A stretch of DNA of 64,000 nt from Pythium myriotylum (taxonomy: Eukaryota > Oomycota > Peronosporomycetes > Pythiales > Pythiaceae). Positions 12,047 to 20,700 of this stretch are shown here, one piece after another. Within the stretch, counting starts at the first letter, position 1, and every line of letters begins with the position of its first letter. The notes under the pieces were generated by a model. The model was not told the DNA's origin. It saw only the letters and a list, made by a program, of their open reading frames with translations, and did no database searches. The translations under genes were made by a program, and so were the position numbers. The stretch covers positions 434,001-498,000 of the forward strand of contig JALJCQ010000011.1 in assembly GCA_023091665.1 (NCBI GenBank). Direction: 5' to 3'.

Positions 12047-13377
12047 TTACCTGCCGTGCAACCACGGGTGTTGAGCGATCTGATTCACTGTGAGTCGTTT
12101 CGACGGGTTGTCAACAATGAGCATGCGCATGAGCAGATCTCGCACACTCGCAGACACATGGTACATGCCCCATGAATCAAGCATATCGCTCATACGCCCT
12201 CGAGCGATCATCTGGAATCGCGGATCGGCATCGTCCGGTCGCTCAAAAGGTGGTGCGCCAGTCACCATGATGAACAGCATCACGCCAGTGGACCAAATAT
12301 CCGCCGAGAAGCCGTTGAACGGAACCTGGTTTCGATAAATCTGCATCACCACGACCTCGATTAGAACGAATGGAGTTGGGAAGGACGTCGCGCGTGAGTT
12401 ACCTCTGGTGGCATGTAGAAGATCTTGCCGACTGCGCCTGCGGGGGGCAACGAATATGTCATCCCATGCGCATCCACAGGAATCCCAATCGCCAGTCCGA
12501 AATCGATAATCTAGAGTACAATTAAATCATTGTCGGTCATGCTGATATGGAGGCAGGATATGGAATCGACACTTCGTACCTTCGACACGTTGCCGTCGAG
12601 AAGGACGTTCTCCAGCGACATATCGCGATGGCAGATGAATCGACTTTGCAAGTACGAGAGTCCAGCCAGCACTTGGGAGAACCAGTGACGGCACTGAGCT
12701 TCGTCCATCGCACCACCGCTCTCCACCACAGAGAACAACTCGCCCCCGTTGCAGAACGGAAGTACCGCGTAGATGAAGTCGGCATCGTGCAAGCATTCAA
12801 TCTAGCAATCAGAGCGAGTGAGCGACCACGACTTTCGACAGATCTGCATGCTTCTCATCCAAGAACATACCAGCGTGAGGACATTCTCGTGACCAGGGTT
12901 TGAGAGGTGCTGCTGCGTTGCAAGCTCCACGAGAGGGTTCTCCTGCAAGTTGCCTTCTTCGATAATCGCCTGCGATCCAGCAGTACGTGCTGAGCAAACA
13001 TCGTCTATCCATTATCGAACGAGCCTACTCACCTTGCTCATGATCTTGATGGCGACTTCAAGGTTTGTCCGCACAAACGTGCCTTGCGCCGTCATCTGTA
13101 ATCGCACGGCGTGCTTGACCTTGCCGTAGATGCACTTGCGGAGCGTTCGCACGAACTCGTACACGTGGCCCGATCCGGAGAAGAGACAGAGCAGCACGCC
13201 GACGCCTTCGACGTGGCAGCGCCGCAGCTCAGCGTTCATGAAGTGGACCTCCTGTGGGATAGGAGAGCAGAGTCCATTGTGGTCGTACTGCTCCGAGCCC
13301 GTGCGGAAGACGTCGTCCGACGGGCGGATCCCGAGCGCCTGCAGCTGCTTCTGCAGGTCTTCGGGGCACTCTTGCAT
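12047..13377 (-). CDS. CAMK-like Ser/Thr protein kinase
   Basis: Five exons on the minus strand: 13377-13033, 12969-12871, 12801-12580, 12510-12403 and 12340-12047, all phase-0 joins. The product is 355 residues from the first ATG (13377). The kinase core is complete at the catalytic residues: VAIK lysine 111, HRD...N with D208 and N213, DFG with D225, and a PPE in the activation region. The C-lobe reads ADIWSTGVMLFIMVTGAPPF and ends at HPWLHGR, without an extra regulatory tail. The glycine loop is atypical (IYGKVKHAV), and about 85 residues precede it with no recognised domain. The lack of a C-terminal extension argues against CDPK and classic SNF1. The substrate is unknown. Confidence 0.92.
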
Positions 13378-13925
13378 TGCTTTCTGGAGTTGAGGAGCGC
13401 CCACGTGGCCGAAGGGAGAGCGTCGTTAACTTTTGGTTCTCTCGTCCTCCTCTTGTCGCCAGCGAGCCGAAAGGCGATCCAAGCGAGACGGAGAGGGCGA
13501 CGCCGAGCGTGGGGCGCGGCGGCTGCGAGGGGCGGGCGAGCGGCGGCGGTGGGACGGCCCGAGGAGACTAGCAATCGCCTCAACTGGCGAGCGTGGATCT
13601 GTGTGAGTAATGAATGACGGGCGCTGCCAACAAGAAAGCGGCGACGACAAAAAAACCGTTCTCAGGTGGGCCGGGTATGGCCGCCCATTGGGTTTTTAGA
13701 AGGCGGTCATTCAAACCCGACCTGCTTTGTTTTCACCGTATGGTTGGGTGGATCTCCCGGGTACGGGTTTGTCGCAAACCCACCAGATTGGATGGCGGAA
13801 CCATAGCCCGTGCAGATCCTCTGAATAGCCAAAGGTCATGCGAAGTTGCTGAATTGGCCAAAGGATCGCGATCAAAGGGCCGTGGACTTCGTTCGCCCCA
13901 TCGCTAGTGACTGCGTGACGCTTCG
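13378..13925. other. Intergenic region, kinase upstream flank
   Basis: A divergent spacer between the minus-strand kinase and the plus-strand membrane protein. It is Arg/Ala-codon-like and GC-rich near 13440-13570, with no recognisable domain in any frame. No gene is supported. Confidence 0.4.
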
Positions 13926-14294
13926 ATGGTCGAGATGGTAAAGGCCATGCGATCCGCGAGCCTCTCGCTCAGGTTGGTGGTTGTGGTGGCTGTGGGAAGA
14001 GCCGCGGCCGAGTGCTGGGAACGCAGCGACGGCGTCACCATCTGCACTCATGAGCCAGTGGAGTGGATGGTGCTGTGGTGGCTCTGGCTCGCACTGCTCG
14101 TCTTTGCAGGCGCACTCGTCGGCTACTGCGATTGCTGCTGGGGCGCATCAACATGGCGTCGTGAGGACAAAGAGCAGGGTGGCTTCGAAGAGCCGTTGCT
14201 TGGCTTTGACAAAGATGCCAAGTCTCACCACGGCGGCGAAGGTGCCACCGCGGCCACTGCTCGTTCTCAACCAATATATCGATATCTAGACTGA
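13926..14294 (+). CDS. Small predicted membrane protein, unknown family
   Basis: A single-exon frame of 122 residues from ATG 13926; an internal Met at residue 8 is an alternative start. A hydrophobic N-terminus (LSLRLVVVVAVG) looks like a signal peptide or anchor. A short Cys-containing ectodomain follows (ECWERSDGVTICTHEP), then one strong transmembrane segment (WMVLWWLWLALLVFAGALVG) with a CDCCW motif at its end that could be palmitoylated, and a polar tail. No family is recognised. It converges on the Cwc2 gene with 53 bp between stops, as its neighbours do, which supports a real gene. Confidence 0.55.
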   Translation: MVEMVKAMRSASLSLRLVVVVAVGRAAAECWERSDGVTICTHEPVEWMVLWWLWLALLVFAGALVGYCDCCWGASTWRREDKEQGGFEEPLLGFDKDAKSHHGGEGATAATARSQPIYRYLD

Positions 14295-14347
14295 CCAAGC
14301 GCAGCATCTTCGAATGAACTATCAATATAATGCGAACAAACGCGACA

Positions 14348-15737
14348 CTAGCTCTTCTCTTCCTCGTCCGCGCCGTCGATGTCCGCAGTGGCGTAGCTCA
14401 GTTCCGCGTACGGATCTTCTACAGACGCTGGCGGTGCACTATTCTCGCCAGTGAACTGCGTATCAGTATCGGGGTAAGAAGCGAGTGTCTCTCCTTCAAT
14501 GCGCTGACGCTTGGCTGCTGGCATTTGGTACTGCTCTGGGTAGTTGAACGCGGCATCTTCAGTGCTCACACCTTTTGCTTTCACCATCGCAACAATCGCA
14601 TCGCGATCGGAACGCTCTGCGGCCTGCTTGGCCACAGGGTTTGGATCGTCAAACGCCCAGCGAATATTGAGAACCTCGTTCTTCTCCAGCGCCTGGTTCG
14701 TCATGGCTTCTTTCGCAAATTCGGCACTCACACGATGGCGATAGCGCACGAATGCGATGGACAAGCGGTGGATGACGTTGACGTTTTCAACCTCACCCCA
14801 CTCGCCAAAGTGCTTCTCGACAACGTCTGACAGTTGTTTCCCTTTATACTCGGCGATCTTGAGACCGCCAACATACAGCGTTCGAGAGTTCCGCGTAAAG
14901 TTGCCCACGCCATTCATATCGTCGCGGTCGGTCGCATGGCGCTCACGGCCGAAGCAGTCGTGCATCATTCCAATGCGAGTCTCATCGGCCATGGTAGGCA
15001 ACCGATGGTAGTAAGTGCACTCGGATCCTCGCGCGCACATGCCCCGAGCGAAGTGGACGCAGAAATACCGGTTAGCTTTGCTCACCACGTCTGCCTTGGT
15101 CTTGCCCGCGTCCAACTCCAGATCACACCGCGTAGTAGCTGGCTCGCGTCCACGTTCGTTGCTCCAATGGTCACCAATGTACTTGTCGTACCAAATGTTG
15201 TATTCGTACGCGCCCTCCAAGCGCGAGTTGTTGGTCGGCATCTGGTCCAACTGTTTCCGGGCAGGCCTCGTCATGAACTTCTTGTTGAGCTCTTCGTACT
15301 TATTAGCATTATCCATGCCAGCGCGTCCTCTGCCGAACCATCCGGTCGCTAAAGCCCACACGACAGCGTTAATAAGCGAAATCCTCCTCCAGCCACTTTG
15401 CTTCCTTACACAGTGGTGCGGCCCCCATCTCGGCGGGGCGCTCCCATTGGGTCGCGTTCGTCTCGGTGTTGTAGTAGTAGATCTTGTTGCTCGCGGGGTC
15501 GAGCGCTTCGCGCCACGCGTGCTGGTCACCTTTGCTGTCGACGACGAGCGCGTCCGGTGCCGCCTGCTTGGGCGCGCGGCAGCGAGAGCAGCGCTCGCGT
15601 CGCGCGTAGTTCTCGGTGTTGCAGTCCGGGCAGATCCAGTTCTTTTCATAGACAGTGTAGGCCGCGCCGACATCGCCGAGCGTGCCGACGGCCGTGAGTT
15701 TGCGTGGCAGTTCACCCGTGGCGCCTCCGTGGCTCAT
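14348..15737 (-). CDS. CWC2: Pre-mRNA splicing factor Cwc2 with RanBP2 zinc finger and WW domain
   Basis: Two exons, 15737-15410 and 15348-14348, joined in phase 1 across a 61-bp GTAAGG...TTTAG intron; the product is 442 residues. Domains in order: a RanBP2-type zinc finger (WICPDCNTENYARRERCSRCR, about 33-53), a WW domain (W-REALDPASNKIYYYN...WERP, about 74-103), a linker TGWFGRGRAG, the Cwc2 core with RPARKQLDQ, a CCCH 'Torus' finger (YFCVHFARGMCARGSECTYYH, about 204-224), and an RRM with TLYVGGL (from about 266). Cwc2 contacts U6 snRNA in the active spliceosome as part of the Prp19-related complex. An alternative donor 2 nt upstream, with a different acceptor, also keeps the frame, so the exact linker is less sure. 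Confidence 0.9.
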
Positions 15738-16257
15738 GGTGCAAGTGACTTTCGCTGTGGCTCAGTGGAGCCGATATACTCGCCTGGGGGTTTATTTCTG
15801 AGTATGCGGTACAATAGAAGTTCGTCCTGGGTAGGGCTGCGAACTTAGGGCATTTCTAAAGGCGCCCAGAATTGGAGTTCTCACCTTCGGCTCGGTAGCG
15901 GCTGGGGTACCCAGCGGGCTCTACCGACTACCACCCCGGTCGAGGTTAGATAGTAATTCGCACTTAAGTGAACTAGAGAGCACCAAGCTAGCGCGAGGGT
16001 GCTTGGTGGGCGAAGCCCAATCCTGCTAATGTGATGATGAGCAGTTTTCTAAAGAGTTATATCCCTTTCAATAGATTATCGTATAAAATGGAGGTATCAT
16101 ATCGAGTGTTCACTCGTTGTAACGCAATAGACTCCAACTTCATCATCATGCATCGAGTATTCTAAAAAAAAAAACAATAATAATATTGTGAAAGTCATCT
16201 ATTCTGGCCAAATGAATTGCAAATACACCACTAAATAGCCCTTATTTATTTAGCTAA
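15738..16257. other. Non-coding spacer between gene block and first transposon
   Basis: No coding frame is supported. It holds the Cwc2 upstream flank and an AT-rich stretch (16060-16257) with an A-run near 16165-16174. A short inverted pair around 15989-16015 (GCACCAAGC / GGTGCTTGGTG) is present. This is the boundary between the gene-dense and transposon-rich parts. Confidence 0.4.
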
Positions 16258-16344
16258 TGAGACGGTTAAACGACTCGGCCAAAAGGGTTAACCAGGCCCC
16301 GGAGTCGTAACCACTCCAATTAGCTCAGAATCTGATCTGTCTCA
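16258..16344 (-). repeat. TRIM LTR, 3' copy
   Basis: 87 bp, TGAGAC...GTCTCA, identical to 16536-16622. Its outer flank on the left is GCTAA (16253-16257), which recurs right after the copia 3' LTR at 22601-22605. Confidence 0.85.
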
Positions 16345-16521
16345 GTCCCCCTCGGACGAGCAACCAACCAAGCTTGGTTCTCGGATGCAACCAATCAGAT
16401 CAGTCCAACGACTATCTCCCATTCCCGGCCAATGGGGGTGCAACTCGGCAGGAGGCTCTGCTATTCTGACCAATCAGAAACTCGCGCGCCAGCGGGAATC
16501 GAACCCGCACTGATGAGCATT

Positions 16522-16535
16522 CAGTGCTGATAACG
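16522..16535 (-). other. TRIM primer-binding site
   Basis: CGTTATCAGCACTG on the minus strand, directly next to the LTR end. It is identical to the sites at 16954-16967 and 41344-41357. Confidence 0.7.
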
Positions 16536-16622
16536 TGAGACGGTTAAACGACTCGGCCAAAAGGGTTAACCAGGCCCCGGAGTCGTAACCACTCCAATTA
16601 GCTCAGAATCTGATCTGTCTCA
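16536..16622 (-). repeat. TRIM LTR, 5' copy
   Basis: 87 bp, identical to 16258-16344. The 5-bp spacer GCGAG (16623-16627) separates it from the copia 5' LTR. Confidence 0.85.
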
Positions 16623-16627
16623 GCGAG

Positions 16628-16953
16628 TGAGACAGTTCCTCCATGTTTACTCTATGTTTACATGTGATTCCTGGGAATCAGTTGCCGGCGCGTCACCAAG
16701 GATTGTGAGCGCCGGGCAATGATGGACGCCGCCACAAATGATGGCTGCCACCACGATTGATGGGTGAATAAATCCAGGCCATGTAGGACACAGAACTCTG
16801 CAGCGCTAGCTCCCTACACCCACCATTTTCATCCCAGGAAATATAGCTCATTCGGTCTTCTACCATCTACTGCTCAAGTCAACTCGCCCCTCCTAAGTCA
16901 ACCTCGGCCTCGCCTAAGTCCACCCTCGGTCCCGGCTAAGTCAACCCGTCTCA
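16628..16953 (+). repeat. Copia element 1, 5' LTR
   Basis: 326 bp with TGAGAC/GTCTCA inverted ends, identical by eye to 22275-22600. It should hold the promoter and polyadenylation signals of the element. Confidence 0.93.
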
Positions 16954-16967
16954 CGTTATCAGCACTG
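16954..16967 (+). other. Copia element 1 primer-binding site
   Basis: CGTTATCAGCACTG follows the 5' LTR directly. Its complement CAGTGCTGATAACG resembles the 5' side and loop of an isoleucine tRNA anticodon arm (loop CUGAUAA), which suggests priming from an internal tRNA segment as in Drosophila copia. The tRNA identity is inference. Confidence 0.6.
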
Positions 16968-17224
16968 AGACTCACCGCCAAGCCGACCCGACCCGTCAGC
17001 CCGGACCTCTCGCCGACCCGACCCGCGCAGGCTGTTGGACCGCTCGCTGACGCGAACCTCTCGCCGTCCCTCTGCCCGCCGCGCAAGACCCGCTTGAACC
17101 CGACCCGTGGACTGTCCCCCGGTCCCTGCGTTGGCCTGCCCGTTCAAGCCGAAGCCCCTGCTATAATTGCCGTGGATCCGTGGCGTGGCCTCTAGCCGAG
17201 TTGCCTGCCCCCATTCCCGCTTGC

Positions 17225-17707
17225 ATGGGTACGAGTGCCGCCAACACAACGAAGACGAAGAAGGTGCTCAGCCTCTCCGCCGTTGGGCCAGCCGTCAAGA
17301 CCGTCAAAGTCCGGAGCCGCCGCCGTTCTCGCCACGTCCAGACGTTCGACTCGCGCTCCGACTTTAAGCGCATCCGCTCCCTGAAGGAGGACGACCAGAA
17401 GGCGCTCAACAAGCTCCGTGACGACCTCCAAGCCTCCATCGAACGCACGGTCCGGCTCCAGCACCGCTTCGTCGAGGAGCTCAACAAGCACGCCGTCGGC
17501 TGCAACCGCACGAAGGCGATCGTCAAGGCTCTCGGCATTCTCCCGTTCCATTCGGACTGCCAGCGCAAAGTCGTCGACACTGCCATCTTCGACATCTTGC
17601 GGTCGGACGAAGTCGCTGCCAAGCAAGCCGCCCACGAAGCTGCGAAGAAGAGGCGCGAAGCGCACGACAAGAACGGCTTTTCCTGCTACGCTTGTCTCAA
17701 CTACTAG
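17225..17707 (+). CDS. Copia accessory protein ORF0, unknown function
   Basis: A 160-residue frame from ATG 17225 (MGTSAANTTKTKK), ending 39 nt before gag-pol. The N-terminus is basic (VRSRRRSRH). The middle is helical and coiled-coil-like (LRDDLQASIERTVR...F-EELN-HAV), followed by a conserved PFHSDCQRKVV block, an Ala/Lys-rich helix and a Cys-containing end. A homologous frame sits at the same place in the second copia family (40446-41014, minus), sharing LRDDLQ-IER-VR, ELN/KLN-AV--NR-K-IV-A-G--PFH-D-QRK-V and V--K-A--EA. The match between two diverged families argues for selection. It lacks zinc knuckles and is separate from gag. A nucleic-acid-binding or assembly role is possible but unproven. 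Confidence 0.75.
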   Translation: MGTSAANTTKTKKVLSLSAVGPAVKTVKVRSRRRSRHVQTFDSRSDFKRIRSLKEDDQKALNKLRDDLQASIERTVRLQHRFVEELNKHAVGCNRTKAIVKALGILPFHSDCQRKVVDTAIFDILRSDEVAAKQAAHEAAKKRREAHDKNGFSCYACLNY

Positions 17708-17746
17708 CTTGTAACTTGTTCTACAGACACTTAGTTCGTTTCCAAA

Positions 17747-20700
17747 ATGTCTGACTTGGAAAAACTCAAGTTCCCAGCACTTGATGTTGCTGGAACGAAC
17801 TACATCGTTTGGGCACTTGAGGCTTACAACTACCTCTGTGCCGATGGTCTTGGAGCAACGGTTGACCCCGCGTTTGAAGTACCTGTTACAAGCAATGCTC
17901 AAGCAGAAGAGAGACGTCGGAATGCTGCCCGTGCAGTGTGCCTGATCCTTAGACACTTGCACAAGGACTTGAAGTTCAACTACTTGGAAGAGCAGAACCC
18001 TGTGGTGATATGGCAGAGCCTGAAGCTTCGGTTTGACACTGACCGGAAGCAAGCAATGCTGCCTTTGCTGAACGACGAGTGGAATAAGTTGTGTTTCTAC
18101 AACTTCAAGACGGTAACAGAGTACACGACGAAGCTTTATGGCATCACGAGCGAGCTGTCATGGTGTGATCGCAAGATCACTGAGTCTGAGAAGATTGAGA
18201 AGACTCTGACGACTTTCCACCCGTCAGAACGTATCCTGGCGATGCAGTACAGACGCATGAACCATGACACCTTCGACAAGCTTGTTGCTGTGCTGTTGCT
18301 CGACGAGAAGCACGGCTTGCTGCTCCAACGCAATCATGACGAGCGCCGCTTGCCTCCAACACCTGGTTCCACACCCGAAGTGAACTATGGTGATGCTGGT
18401 GGACAGAACCAGCAGAAGCAAAAGCGCGGAGGCAAGAAGCAGTGGAAAGGGCGACACGGCAAGCGTGGTGGCTATCGGAACGCCAAGCCCCATACGAGGA
18501 ACGGGCGCAAGGTGACATCACAGAAGGACGCATGCCACAAGTGCGGGCTGTTCGGACACTGGGTCAAACAGTGCAATACGCCTGCATTCCACTGTAAGTT
18601 GTATCAACAGTCTCAGCATGCAAAGTCCACTGACAGTACAAAAGGCAAGAAGACAGTCTCCGGCAAGAGAGTCTCGTTCATGTCCGACTTCTCCGATGAC
18701 AGTGAAAGCGAATCGCACTGCGTTGAGAGCTTTGTTAGCGTAGTCGCTGAAGGGGGAGATGGGGCCTTGTGTCTCATCGACTCCGCCACGACGCATGTTA
18801 TACTCAACGAAAAACGGTTCTTTGTCAGTCTTGATCCCTCTCTGGCACCAAGTAGCGTCACGACTGTGGGTGGATCGAGTCCGATCGCGAAGGCAGCTGG
18901 ACACGCCCGCATTGCTTTGCCGAACGGCACTGTGATTGACGTCCAAAGGGCTGTGTACGCGCCAGCATCCCCTCGTAACTTGCTCAGCTTCCATGATCTG
19001 CGGAAGAATGGCCTCCACATCCACACGGCGACCTCGTCGGATGGAGCAGAGTGCCTAAGGCTAGTGGACAAGGACGGAAATGTGATGGAGGAGTGCTCAC
19101 AGGCTGGCAATGGCCTATACTTCTCGTACATCAATGCCACGTCTTCGCCCAACGCCACCTACCTTGCAGAAGTGCCTTCACGTGCCGACAAGGATGCGTT
19201 GTTGCTATGGCATGATCGCATGGGCCATCCAGGACGAGGAATGTTGAAGAAGATTACCAAGGCCGTTCGGGGCATACCTTTGAGTGCTCTCAGTATCCCA
19301 AGGCGCCTCCCTCGGGTCTGCCCGCCATGCACGATGGGGAAGCTTCCGAACAAGAAGAAGAATTCGTTCTCCAGCGAGAAGTTCAAGCCTCACAGCCACT
19401 TCGAGACCCTCTTGAGCGACGTGTGTGGGCCCATCTCGCCACCCTCAGGACCATTCAGCTACTATATGGTGGTGAAGGACACATCGGCGCGTTTCTCCAA
19501 GGTACAACTCCTCACTTCCAAGAACGAGGTGATGCCAAAGCTGCTTATCGCCATCATCCAGCTGAAGGCACAGTTCCCAAGTCACCCCATCAGGAACGTC
19601 CGCGTCGATAATGCCTCGGAGTATGTCTCGAAGTCATTTCAAGAGTTTTGCGCCTCGTCCGGCATAACCTTGGAGACCTCTGTACCCTATGCACACAACA
19701 CGAATGCTGAGAATTTCGTGAAGCTTGTGCAGATGGTATCTCGCCCCCTACTCCTTCGTTCAAATTTACCTCTGTCGTGTTGGGGACATGCTGTACTCCA
19801 TGCTGGCGACCTTCTCCTGTACAGACCGTCAGCTGAGAATGTTCTGTCACCGCACGAACTTGCGCATGGCTTCTCGCCGTCTGTCGCACACCTGAGGATC
19901 TTTGGCTGCGCGGTGTATGTGCCCATACCGCCTCACCAAAAGTCTAAGTTCGGACCGAAACGACAACTTGGAATCTATGTTGGCTTTCAGTCGCCATCTA
20001 TCATCCGGTATCTAAGTCCCGAGACTGGTGACTTGTTCGTCGCTCACATCACTATGTGTGAGTTTGATGAGTCTACATTCCCAAAGCTGGGAAGCACTGA
20101 GGATGATGACAGCCGCGATCAGTTCGACTTCGATCAGTCACGCACGAAGGAGTCCCACCGTGACCCATACACCGGTCAGGGGGAGAAGGATGTGCGTCGA
20201 ATCCTACATCTCCACCGTATTGCGCAGAACGCTCCAGATGCCTTCGCGGCTACTGAGCGCGTAACGAGATCGTCGGTCAACGAAGCAACCAACTACCCAG
20301 CACCAGTAGCTGTCGATCCAACCCCAGCTACTGTGGTGGCGCCACAAAACAATAAACGTGGTCGCCCCAAAGGTGCCAAAGACCTTGTGCCGCGGAAGCG
20401 TCGGACCAGAGCCGAGCTTCATGGTAGCGCAGTTGCTGTTGTGCCTCCTGCTGAGTCACACCCCGATGTCCATACTGGTGCGTCGGTGGACACGCTTGCA
20501 GAGGCCAACTTGAGTACGTTCCTTACTCTCAAGGATCAGGATGCCGACCCAACGACAATTGAAGATTGTCGAGCATCGCCCGATTGGCCACAGTGGAAGG
20601 CTGCAATCAAGGCTGAGCTCCAATCGTTGCTGAATCGCAAAGCGTTTGGTAGTGTGCAAGAATGCCCTCCAAGTCATAAGCCGATTGGGTGCAGATGGGT

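Larger units (their letters stand above)
16258..16622 (-). mobile_element. TRIM: 365-bp miniature LTR retrotransposon
   Basis: Two identical 87-bp direct repeats (16258-16344 and 16536-16622), each beginning TGAGAC and ending GTCTCA, enclose 191 bp without coding capacity. Read on the minus strand, the 5' repeat is followed at once by CGTTATCAGCACTG, the same 14 nt that follows the 5' LTR of both copia elements here. The 3' repeat is preceded by GAGGGGGAC, like their purine tract. LTR, primer-binding site, purine tract and no genes define a TRIM. It probably borrows the copia replication proteins (inference). Confidence 0.8.

Noticed and set aside
14330..15300. Plus-strand frames opposite Cwc2
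   Set aside because: Antisense shadows of a well-supported spliced gene.
15840..16020. Structured-RNA-like stretch with GCACCAAGC/GCTTGGTGC pairs
   Set aside because: Short imperfect pairing only; no match to a known RNA could be made by reading.
16490..16535. Possible tRNA gene on the minus strand (B-box-like GCGGGTTCGATTCCCGC)
   Set aside because: No complete cloverleaf could be built: the 5' half is replaced by the TRIM LTR and the anticodon arm has a mismatch. It is better explained as TRIM interior next to the primer-binding site.
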